Assembly: GCA_964019155.1 (NCBI GenBank)
Contig: OZ025240.1
Span: 19,193,021-19,257,020, forward strand
DNA length: 64,000 bases
Direction: 5' to 3'
Source of the DNA: Osedax fenrisi
Taxonomy: Eukaryota; Annelida; Polychaeta; Sabellida; Siboglinidae
The notes under the pieces are model-generated. The model did no database searches. It saw only the letters and a program-made list of their open reading frames with translations, and was not told where the DNA came from. Positions 61,664 through 64,000 of the stretch are shown here, piece after piece. A program made the translations under genes and the position numbers. Numbering within the stretch: the first letter of the stretch is position 1; the number at the start of each line of letters is the position of its first letter.

Positions 61664-63421
61664 ATATATATATTATTATAAATATATAAATTATATATAG
61701 TATATCTATATTATATATATTATTAAATTGTTATTATATATTATATATATTGAACATTATATGAATATTAATAACATATAAAACAGAAGCACAGTATCAT
61801 AGAAAGTAAGAATCAAATACACATACGACGACGATGATGACTAACTAGGTATGGTCCATCGTAAATCCAGGGCGGTATGATTCAGAGCGTACACGGTGAT
61901 ATTGGGAGATACTTTGGGAATACCTCCAAAGGTCGTGACCTCTTCGGACGGTAACGATAGCGCCACTCCGAAATCATTGCGGGCCGTAACGCGATACTCG
62001 TAGGTCGTGAATATCGTCAACGAACGATGATTGAAGTATGTCTGGGTGTATGTGTAATAGTGATTGTGTAATAGTGATTGTGTAATAGTGATTATGTAAG
62101 AGTGGTTAACGTATAATACGAGTATTAATGCAGTATCGACTGGTAATTTATGTATATATATATAAATAATCATTTAATATTTATATATATATATATATAT
62201 ATATTAAATGATTAATTTATTAAAATTAGATTTGCACGTATAACAATAAACACATATTTTTGTAAGTTACATAATAATTTAAATTACTCATATTAAATAT
62301 ACAAATGAGTTATAAATTAAATTAAAAATATTGTTTAAAACAAAAATTATATAAATGTTATACGATTATGATTATAATAAATTATAATAAATAATTATTT
62401 ATCATATATAATTTACAACTTTAAAAATATCTAAATGTATCAATAAATAATAATATATAGACTGTATTTTAATATTAAAAACAAAACCTCATTTCCCCGG
62501 TATATCATTATCCATTGATTGAAATCATTTGCGGAATCTAAAATATCATTAAAAAATAATTATAAATAAAATCTTATTTGTATAATATATATCATATATA
62601 CATCATATTTATAAATTATTATATATATTTCTATAAAATTTAGATACTATATTATATTTAAATATTATATTTTTGTGATAATTAATTAAATAATATATTT
62701 ATATAAAATATACATAAATTAAGGAGTTAATGAATTATCAAAAATATAACAAGTTATAGGATATTAGAGGCTATATATATGTAGGAATATTATAAATTGT
62801 GTTATACTAAAAATATTATATTACAAATATTTGATTACAAATGAATATATAAGTACTGATTATGTGGGACATACACTGTGCGTAACATTATAAGTCGTTT
62901 CATAGCTCTTAACAAATCACTATTTATGTAAATTTTTACGAAAGCTAACAGTTGAAGGTTAAAGCCAACAGTTGAAGATGAGAGCTAACAGTTGAATGTG
63001 AAAGCTAAAAGTTGAAGGTTAAAACCTACAGTTGAAAGTTAAAGCCAACAGTTGAAGATGAAAGCTAACAGTTGAAGGTTAAAGCCTACAGTTGAAGATC
63101 AAAGCTAACAGTTGAAGGTTAAAGCTAACAGTGGAAGGTAAAAGCTGAAGATTAAGGTTAAAGCTAAGAATAGAAGGTGAAAGCTGAAGTTGAAGGTTAA
63201 AGCTAACAGTTCAATATGCTAGATCTAACCGTCGAGTGGTTGCCTAATCTTGCGTACGTTGAGTTCGTAGCGAAGGTTCGCCCCGTTCGAGAAGCTCGGC
63301 GGGTTCCAAATAACCGAGATAAAGGTCGGAGAGTGAGGGGTGCCCGCGGGGGGTGATAGTCCTGCCGGTATAGTGGACGAGGTGGTCACTACTACACCGG
63401 CGCTGTCAGTACAGCCTCCGT
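30708..63421 (-). CDS. USH2A: Usherin (USH2A) orthologue, C-terminal half, 44 exons
   Basis: Usherin is a giant single-pass membrane protein of basement membranes, photoreceptor periciliary membrane and hair-cell ankle links. Its cytoplasmic tail binds PDZ proteins of the Usher complex. I traced 44 exons (e1 at 63421 to e44 at 30708), about 7.38 kb of coding sequence and 2,459 residues, and every splice phase agrees. Order: FN3 tail, FN3 domains F1-F4 with F4 split by a block of Cys-Cys pairs, F5-F20, a transmembrane helix in e41, a cytoplasmic tail in e42-e44, and a C-terminus HCTMFTDTHI then stop. Human usherin ends TMFTDTHL, so the PDZ ligand DTHI is conserved. FN3 motifs seen repeatedly are W.xP...NG.I..Y, L.PyT.Y and ACT..GC. 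The N-terminal half lies beyond 64 kb. Identity is very secure; individual splice sites are inferred. Confidence 0.96.
31186..31280. repeat. ACC/ACT trinucleotide-rich tract
   Basis: Degenerate (ACT)n and (ACC)n in the intron between e43 and e44. Confidence 0.8.
31318..31461 (-). CDS. USH2A: USH2A e43: cytoplasmic tail
   Basis: Acceptor ctcccgtag, donor GCG/gtttat. It encodes DTAAYSTLDSRNETLSDSSY, SSLSVVTDEIPWHSLLNTDS and NSCLQSIA. It is Ser-rich and acidic, with phase 0 at both ends. Confidence 0.86.
32467..32657 (-). CDS. USH2A: USH2A e42: His-rich cytoplasmic tail
   Basis: Acceptor gcgcgtag, donor GACATG/gttcgc. It encodes RHTRSDSHEEVRRAVQPSAS, GHTHPLKLHNAPPHHHNAPH and APDLHYDDM. A three-copy HNAP-HHH repeat is present. 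The frame reaches a stop three codons after the donor, but the conserved C-terminus lies further down, so this is not the last exon. Confidence 0.86.
32937..33089 (-). CDS. USH2A: USH2A e41: transmembrane exon
   Basis: Acceptor ccgcgaag (poor pyrimidine tract, set by phase and an upstream stop). It encodes GSEITTTASVSKRQRTRFYE, a basic stretch, then the helix WFIATVSVFALVVLFMTAVL and CMARGSTR. This is the single membrane span, with the FN3 side extracellular. Donor AGAG/gttaac. Confidence 0.88.
33470..33600. repeat. CAGTAA tandem repeat
   Basis: About fifteen degenerate cagtaacagtaa(ca)ta units in the intron between e40 and e41. Confidence 0.8.
33909..33998 (-). CDS. USH2A: USH2A e40: F20 second half
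   Basis: Acceptor taatctag. It encodes YIFRVRLLTSQGSAETPSIY followed by YDTEQRKYL. The 90-bp exon (2+87+1) completes F20 and joins e41 in phase. Donor CTCG/gtttgc. Confidence 0.82.
34344..34532 (-). CDS. USH2A: USH2A e39: F20 first half
   Basis: Acceptor cctacag. It encodes PEYREGHLPRVKLSGTEAVI, IDWKDCFHANAEIEEFILYK and DNQVEYSGLDTQMLSYHQ. This is the last FN3 domain and it has a Cys in the B-C loop. Donor TTGT/gttagt. Confidence 0.86.
35449..35648 (-). CDS. USH2A: USH2A e38: F19 second half
   Basis: Acceptor cattacag. It encodes YLLQSRMHCLVVICTAETWR, SVMSVSIAKLKAYSLYELRL and TVTNEGGMILSSVNVTTLSK. Donor AAAG/gtttgc, one base over. Confidence 0.9.
35811..35957. repeat. 29-bp minisatellite beside e37 donor
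   Basis: Five units of tatagcctgtagtacacaac (tccatacac), at 35811, 35840, 35869 and onward. It ends about 26 bp from the e37 donor. Confidence 0.88.
35983..36149 (-). CDS. USH2A: USH2A e37: F18 end, F19 start
   Basis: Acceptor tcccaccag, donor ATTAT/gtaagt (consensus). It encodes VAICNAAGCSTSAHITVTTS, GLAAPVVSNVTADSLTIRWT and PPSQPNGRII. A 29-bp tandem repeat starts about 30 bp into the intron. Confidence 0.92.
36538..36711 (-). CDS. USH2A: USH2A e36: F18
   Basis: Acceptor gccctctag, donor AAG/gtttgt. It encodes DITESTLTLGILPPLKANGY, IIKYNIYMNDTLLMTTN and ALRPATVYTFK. The usual core Trp of strand B is replaced by Gly (LTLGILPP). Confidence 0.9.
36933..37123 (-). CDS. USH2A: USH2A e35: F17 end, F18 start
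   Basis: Acceptor ctcactag. It encodes GEVVVIYEGAEFRYLDKDES, LLPFTQYKYRVRASNSKGF and RTKEALPYMVPRPIVK. Donor AAG/gtcggt, chosen because it joins e36 as PIVKDITESTLTLGILPP. Confidence 0.88.
37664..37890 (-). CDS. USH2A: USH2A e34: F16 end, F17 start
   Basis: Acceptor cccctacag. YTLHVVACTSRGCVQSPSVS ends F16. F17 has GQRSPTLTSF, VMAEWTPPSRPNSPSVAYEL. Donor AGGG/gttaat, one base over. F17 carries an insert (DGYGRHEG) between its A and B strands. Confidence 0.9.
38228..38282. repeat. TA microsatellite
   Basis: About 55 bp, intron between e33 and e34. A TTA/ATT trinucleotide tract follows at 38318-38370. Confidence 0.9.
38410..38706 (-). CDS. USH2A: USH2A e33: F15 end, F16 start
   Basis: Acceptor ccccacag after a poly-C tract. 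It encodes YIDSDVSPGIEYSYAVTCEN, LAAPPSGMTSPVVTA and LRAVWHAPLVPNGRIYNYTL. Donor ACGAG/gttatc. Confidence 0.92.
39028..39350 (-). CDS. USH2A: USH2A e32: F14 end, F15 start
   Basis: This is the longest exon here (323 bp). Acceptor acccgcag. It encodes IDDLTAYSGLLLSYVIGSLV, YEVSVSACTVAGCTSSPAVT and VRAQWTRPRHPNGVILGYEL. Donor TTTAG/gttctc, two bases over. Confidence 0.93.
39708..39774. repeat. TA microsatellite
   Basis: About 65 bp, intron between e31 and e32. Confidence 0.9.
40575..40660. repeat. TA microsatellite
   Basis: About 80 bp, just downstream of the e31 donor. Confidence 0.9.
40694..40872 (-). CDS. USH2A: USH2A e31: F13 end, F14 start
   Basis: Acceptor atttctag. TACTSAGCLTSTSGQARTGE ends F13. 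F14 has GSPTVEVVNSTALKVSWHPP and NGYVRVYHLK. Donor AAG/gtttac. Confidence 0.88.
41383..41456 (-). CDS. USH2A: USH2A e30: 74-bp exon of F13
   Basis: Acceptor aattatag, donor ACAG/gttttg. It encodes SFKASGNLTYIDTLLIANSV then YSYT. Phases (1+72+1) match both neighbours, and the join to e31 gives SYTVTACTSAGCL. Confidence 0.85.
41696..41841 (-). CDS. USH2A: USH2A e29: F13 first half
   Basis: Acceptor ctcactag. It encodes IPEGLEAPSVTKVAKTSDRL, IQWQPPRLLNGIIQNYQLRR and NGTAQI. Donor ATATG/gtcata, two bases over. The donor is weak and was chosen by joining to e30 (IW/SFKASG). Confidence 0.82.
42461..42657 (-). CDS. USH2A: USH2A e28: F12 second half with RAKR motif
   Basis: Acceptor atatcag, donor CAG/gttagg. 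It encodes PVSHNRAKRDTDTTLVARVD, VDDTLRPFTRYEYSIRSIN and SRGSTQSPWRVVITKQ. It contributes a second basic site, RAKR, to the same enlarged FN3 loop. Confidence 0.88.
42717..42775. repeat. TA microsatellite
   Basis: About 55 bp, intron between e27 and e28. Confidence 0.9.
43201..43381 (-). CDS. USH2A: USH2A e27: F12 with RSKR motif
   Basis: Acceptor cctccag. It encodes VSLQWSIPLNPYGKILYFEI and a long loop QLELFRSKRAAVIAIPPLAG. RSKR fits the furin rule R-X-K/R-R. Donor CAAG/gtatca, one base over. Confidence 0.87.
43639..46749. repeat. 3.1-kb satellite of an 18-bp unit
   Basis: About 170 copies of aaatataatatttcatat with few variants (catat/cacat, atttc/agttc/aattc). Blocks with rare variants such as agtttacaaaaatataatag (near 44138, 45410, 46275) recur several hundred bp apart, which shows higher-order repeats. 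It fills the e26/e27 intron. Because 18 is a multiple of three, long meaningless frames are open on both strands (YKYNIS and KYYIYM repeats). Confidence 0.95.
46994..47170 (-). CDS. USH2A: USH2A e26: F11 end, F12 start
   Basis: Acceptor gttcgtag, donor CAG/gtaacg. It encodes RRLQPYTDYRVHLEACTAGG, CISTVDQTFRTSEQAPQNQ and SIGTATARQ. The next intron is 3.6 kb and mostly the 18-bp satellite. Confidence 0.92.
47449..47620 (-). CDS. USH2A: USH2A e25: F11 first half
   Basis: Acceptor gtacacaag, chosen by phase (1+171). It encodes EWITFLTKQGAPSILSPLIF, SCVLKWHEPVNPNGEISVF and RIYEENNVNAIYQ. Donor CAG/gttgtt. Confidence 0.87.
48228..48391 (-). CDS. USH2A: USH2A e24: F10 second half
   Basis: Acceptor tggaatag. 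It encodes IQWRRLNIDDPTTISSLQS, IYDLQPYSEYQIRITSINS and VGVIT. Donor ACTAG/gtctgt, two bases over. Confidence 0.88.
48807..48932 (-). CDS. USH2A: USH2A e23: F10 first half
   Basis: Acceptor cgaaatag, donor CAG/gttata. It encodes IRTLEASPEGQSVINVESMG and VYIIWKLPEHTNGIILYFQ. More AT-rich than neighbouring exons but intact. Confidence 0.88.
49113..49198. repeat. TA microsatellite
   Basis: About 80 bp with one CA interruption, intron between e22 and e23. Confidence 0.9.
49379..49515 (-). CDS. USH2A: USH2A e22: F9 second half
   Basis: Acceptor tctcgcag, donor ATG/gttagt. It encodes ILINVMSPDALTFTNAAVDL, KPFTLYKYRVVAVNAEGS and ASNWTM. Confidence 0.92.
49719..50020 (-). mobile_element. Full-length tRNA-derived SINE
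   Basis: On the minus strand it starts ctgcctgtgtggctcagtgg ctaaggcg, with box A (TGGCTCAGTGGCTAAGG) and box B (GGTTCAACCCTCG). A body of about 230 bp follows and ends in an A-tail of about 20 (T run at 49719-49738). This is a pol III promoter architecture. It sits 88 bp below the e21 donor. Related copies are at 29208-29400 and 57445-57540. Confidence 0.9.
50108..50264 (-). CDS. USH2A: USH2A e21: F9 first half
   Basis: Acceptor tatcatag. It encodes VITTEATPTGMGAPTVQAIG and LDWTLPARPNGELTSFRIY. Donor AACG/gtagta, one base over. A full-length SINE lies 88 bp further on in the intron. Confidence 0.9.
50515..50828. repeat. CA-rich array carrying copies of the e20 donor
   Basis: Irregular units of 70-120 bp of CACACA with cactagatacactactgat and ggccctacctctgtaccatc. 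On the minus strand each repeats the e20 end GATGGYACAGA(G/A) followed by GTAGGG or GTAGAT. Donor copies are at 50774, 50654 and 50577. Confidence 0.85.
50829..50944 (-). CDS. USH2A: USH2A e20: F8 end
   Basis: Acceptor tattgcag, donor ACAGAG/gtaggg. It encodes KDVDLLIDQLTAYTTYNVRI, QACSVDNANGCSTSDGTE. The last 12 bases plus donor recur three times in the following CA/GT-rich intron. Confidence 0.9.
51470..51680 (-). CDS. USH2A: USH2A e19: F7 end, F8 start
   Basis: Acceptor tccaacag. VISGVGGLNSSVVAVATP ends F7. F8 has PPNVTVIMPTQLLVEWAPAD and DTIDQYRVLL. F8 lacks the usual NG turn. Donor GTCG/gttcgt. Confidence 0.88.
52037..52257 (-). CDS. USH2A: USH2A e18: F7
   Basis: Acceptor atatacag, donor GAG/gtaaat. 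It encodes IPRILNINASVVEIYWSIPG, RPNGLITEYRIYRS and DLSPQTLYGYMVE. Confidence 0.92.
52594..52701 (-). CDS. USH2A: USH2A e17: F6 end
   Basis: Acceptor gccacag, donor CAAG/gttatt. It encodes LLPYHSYSLILSACTDIGCS then NTSVLTFSSDQAIPQ. Phase is 1 in and 1 out. Confidence 0.9.
53607..53820 (-). CDS. USH2A: USH2A e16: F6 first half
   Basis: Acceptor ttgacag. It encodes LKIATLQAPPSGLTRPTVTS, AHLAWNTPTQPNGIIEVYRL and NLTADAREFTFT. Donor ACCG/gttggt, one base over. Confidence 0.92.
54170..54327 (-). CDS. USH2A: USH2A e15: F5 second half
   Basis: Acceptor tgcacag, donor GAG/gttaac. It encodes EILWYILLRGGIEIF, FIDNNAIRPYQSYSYVLRIC and NHVGCVDSSE. The C...GC pair is typical of usherin FN3 domains. Confidence 0.9.
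54821..55018 (-). CDS. USH2A: USH2A e14: F4 end, F5 start
   Basis: Acceptor ccccaccag. EHLSPYTTYYYAVTVVNNAG completes F4. F5 begins PTAVVQPDHLDTIFLNWTPP. Donor AATG/gttcta is weak but gives DHANGEILWYILL across the junction. The acceptor and first codons are tandemly copied twice upstream (111-bp repeat). Confidence 0.87.
54988..55330. repeat. Three 111-bp units copying the e14 acceptor
   Basis: Units start at 54988, 55099 and 55210. Each contains gagaggtgttcgtctggtgg, which is the e14 start and its acceptor seen from the plus strand. The first unit is the functional one. The frame is open on the plus strand because 111 is a multiple of three, without meaning. Confidence 0.9.
55718..55933 (-). 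CDS. USH2A: USH2A e13: end of Cys-rich insert, F4 second half
   Basis: Acceptor taattcag. CGTGTICPISQISGALCNRC and CDFSRSRLRCG close the Cys-rich block. VYTGSDLLYN resumes the interrupted F4. I chose donor AACG/gtagac because it joins e14 as LLYNDEHLSPYTTYYYAV. The donors 8 bp (CACT/gtacgg) and 16 bp (CGGC/gtaggg) further on are less likely. The domain change is certain, the last bases are not. Confidence 0.85.
56222..56460. repeat. 40-bp minisatellite carrying the e12 donor
   Basis: About 5.8 units of gaggggctaaccgttgaggg (ttggggttaatagggaaaag). The last partial unit, gaggggctaaccg at 56441-56453, contains the e12 donor. Confidence 0.9.
56452..56602 (-). CDS. USH2A: USH2A e12: Cys-Cys repeats, donor in a minisatellite
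   Basis: Acceptor atacgcag. It encodes SHIYASEDAKIVSDERCCG and NDEMRCCNRNGFNADNQVCA. Donor TCCG/gttagcccc. The donor is the first partial unit of a 40-bp minisatellite that fills the start of the intron. Confidence 0.9.
57079..57272 (-). CDS. USH2A: USH2A e11: Cys-Cys repeats
   Basis: Acceptor ctacgcag, donor AAG/gttaat. Four Cys-Cys pairs: VECCGHRLIS, SLCCGTSVSG, FQCCGQDYVPAL and TRCCRNDVTNTYK. This is the clearest exon of the Cys-rich block. Confidence 0.93.
57445..57540 (+). mobile_element. SINE 3' fragment
   Basis: Reads tatatggttataagtgaata, cttcatctaagttccgggat and gtccaccaaa, then (ATAACA)n. It matches the 3' end of the full-length SINE with about 90% identity by eye. It sits in the e10/e11 intron. 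Confidence 0.85.
57586..57716 (-). CDS. USH2A: USH2A e10: Cys-Cys repeats
   Basis: Acceptor cgaatag, donor CAATA/gtatgt. It encodes YVEVKTDEICCKDPNENRIT, NACCRGMPYSDKGLQLCCN. It has three Cys-Cys pairs. A 3' fragment of the SINE lies in the next intron. Confidence 0.9.
57997..58151 (-). CDS. USH2A: USH2A e9: Cys-Cys repeats
   Basis: Acceptor gttgtag, donor GAAAA/gtatgt. Four Cys-Cys pairs lie in TCCDGTLYNN, HICCDTHYV, MQCCGGRFYSK and HECCGEK. Spacing is about 15-20 residues, as expected for the usherin Cys-rich module. Two bases over. Confidence 0.92.
58491..58584 (-). CDS. USH2A: USH2A e8: entry to the Cys-rich insert
   Basis: Acceptor acacacag, consensus donor AAG/gtaagc. It encodes QDDKEKNNKCTYLECGILES followed by FCGDKCYSGLK. 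A hydrophilic linker runs into the first of the usherin-type cysteine motifs. Confidence 0.88.
59099..59307 (-). CDS. USH2A: USH2A e7: F3 end, F4 first half
   Basis: Acceptor accaccag. VEVCTVYACLRSG closes F3. F4 opens with GAPQIRVMSESAIRVVWSVP and NGILLRYELWRRAK. After TTCDV the donor TTAA/gttagt leads into Cys-rich exons instead of the rest of F4. Two bases over. Confidence 0.9.
59918..60120 (-). CDS. USH2A: USH2A e6: F3 main part
   Basis: Acceptor cccatag. It encodes PEGFQAPMVTSINDTSVRVA, W.APVIANGRVLTYTVL and LEPFTIYNIK. I set the donor at ATCAAG/gttttat because joining e7 then gives FTIYNIKVEVCTVYACLRSG, a standard FN3 F strand. A later donor 33 bp downstream (CGG/gtatag) is also open and would insert 11 residues. 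Confidence 0.88.
60198..60257. repeat. TA microsatellite
   Basis: About 55 bp, intron between e5 and e6. Confidence 0.9.
60612..60735 (-). CDS. USH2A: USH2A e5: F2 end
   Basis: Acceptor attacag/GTGACC. It encodes VTSIVVAGLSPSTLYTVRV and on to YEVMTTDG, the E-G strands of F2. Donor GGAA/gttagt, one base over. Confidence 0.9.
61393..61490 (-). CDS. USH2A: USH2A e4: F2 middle
   Basis: Acceptor atcgcag, donor ACCCAG/gttctt. It encodes NQELQGEVSVIEIEIKKAS then INSSILRESVSTQ. The 98 bp (2+96) repair the phase between e3 and e5. This F2 domain lacks the usual NG turn and has a charged insert instead. Confidence 0.8.
61600..61700. repeat. TA microsatellite
   Basis: Two TA blocks, intron between e3 and e4. 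Confidence 0.9.
61846..62041 (-). CDS. USH2A: USH2A e3: F1 end and F2 start
   Basis: Acceptor acacccag. It encodes LTIFTTYEYRVTARNDFG (F1 strands F and G) and then GIPKVSPNITVYALNHTALD..RWTIP of F2. Donor CCTA/gttagt, one base over. An in-frame stop follows the donor, so the exon must end here. Confidence 0.88.
62488..62537 (-). CDS. USH2A: USH2A e2: 50-bp micro-exon, F1 middle strands
   Basis: Acceptor ttttag, donor GAG/gttttg. It encodes (D)SANDFNQWIMIYRGNE. I found it because e1 leaves one base and e3 starts in phase 0. The 50 bp (2+48) bridges both phases exactly and supplies missing F1 strand residues. Confidence 0.72.
62938..63213. repeat. 20-21-bp minisatellite beside e1 donor
   Basis: About 13 units of aaagctaacagttgaaggtt with variants. 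It ends about 17 bp from the e1 donor, which itself starts gttag, a motif also present in every unit on the minus strand (ctgttagcttt). Confidence 0.88.
63230..63421 (-). CDS. USH2A: USH2A e1: end of one FN3 and start of F1
   Basis: Starts after ctctcag with GGCTDSAGVVVTTSS, the G-strand end of an upstream FN3 domain. F1 then starts (SPTFISVIWNPPSFSNGANL). It ends at the donor CTCGACG/gttaga and leaves one base over. A 20-21-bp minisatellite begins about 15 bp into the downstream intron. Confidence 0.9.
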
Positions 63422-64000
63422 CTGAGAGTTAGTGTTAGGAGTGGTGAGCGGGAGGAGGAGAACGAGATAAGGGGAGCTGGAGATATGGGCAACATAGAGA
63501 TATAAAATATGAGACGAGATAGGGGAAACATAATATATCTCATCAAATTTTAGATTTCCATCGGTTGTTCCCATGTTAAAGTCGATTATATGATCGTCGA
63601 ATATTTGGGTATTTTCTATTAATAGTCCCATTCGATTAATTAAGTAAATATATTAACTGTCTATATGGATAATGTAAAGAGTACATGTAAATATATATAT
63701 TTTATATATATATATATTATTAATAATAAATTATATAAAAATAAAATTATTAATAAATAATAATTAAGTTGATAATGTAGAAGAAATATCATTTTTATTT
63801 TGAAAGTAGATCCACTCATTCGAATTATCCATTATTTATTTAAAATGTGAAAATAATAATTTCCATCTAATATGAGTAATTGATTTTAGTTTATGCTTCA
63901 TGATACATATAGAGAAAGTACATTTAATAGCATTACTTATTATATATATATATATATCTGAAAATATTCCTCTGATCATGTAATAATAAATAAAAGTGGA
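63422..64000. other. USH2A intron upstream of e1
   Basis: AT-rich intron running off the window. The preceding exon must end with one base over (phase 1), because e1 starts with two bases of a split codon. No further exon recognised before 64000. Confidence 0.6.

Noticed and set aside
63392..63631. 79-codon minus frame as a full exon
   Set aside because: Only the last few codons overlap e1 and in a different frame from GGCTDSAG; the rest is intron.

Overview
The window is AT-rich eukaryotic (animal) DNA. It has spliced genes with GT-AG introns, exons near 45-55% GC set in introns and intergenic DNA of roughly 20% GC, long TA microsatellites, decayed non-LTR retrotransposons, TIR DNA transposons and a tRNA-derived SINE. 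The main gene is the C-terminal half of an usherin (USH2A) orthologue, so the host is a metazoan. The transposon spectrum suggests an invertebrate. I cannot fix the phylum from the sequence alone.

Region 1-30.6 kb is mostly mobile-element debris. On the minus strand lie two decayed LINE reverse transcriptases (1.85-4.0 kb) and a LINE 3' end (8.1-8.76 kb). Between about 8.9 and 10.6 kb, two exons of an LRR-Ig protein join in phase. From 11 to 28 kb there are TIR elements, several with target-site duplications (TSDs) readable by eye: a Tigger/pogo-like element with a nested element, a 299-bp hAT, a 2-kb TIR element inside a LINE endonuclease, a 1,066-bp foldback element in a 60-bp tandem array, and a 2.45-kb hAT (perfect 8-bp TSD, nested 279-bp hAT) inside another LINE. 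Scattered through this part are very short, perfectly palindromic insertions flanked by exact 7- or 8-bp direct repeats. They look like transposons reduced to their two terminal repeats.

Region 30.7-63.4 kb, minus strand, is USH2A. I could trace 44 exons whose reading phases agree at every junction, encoding about 2,459 residues. In order these are the tail of one fibronectin type III (FN3) domain, four FN3 domains of which the fourth is interrupted by a roughly 290-residue block rich in Cys-Cys pairs, sixteen more FN3 domains, one transmembrane helix, a His-rich cytoplasmic tail, and a C-terminal PDZ ligand ending TMFTDTHI (human usherin ends TMFTDTHL). The 5' half of the gene (laminin and laminin-G part) lies beyond 64,000.

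The USH2A introns hold unusual tandem repeats. A 3.1-kb array of an 18-bp unit sits between exons 26 and 27. Three arrays replicate an adjacent splice site: the donor of exon 12, the acceptor of exon 14 and the donor of exon 20. Two more arrays lie beside the donors of exons 1 and 37. Three copies of one SINE family occur, two inside USH2A introns.

All calls were made by eye. Splice sites were chosen by GT/AG, phase continuity and domain continuity, not by transcript evidence. Exon numbers (e1 to e44) and FN3 numbers (F1 to F20) are local to this window.
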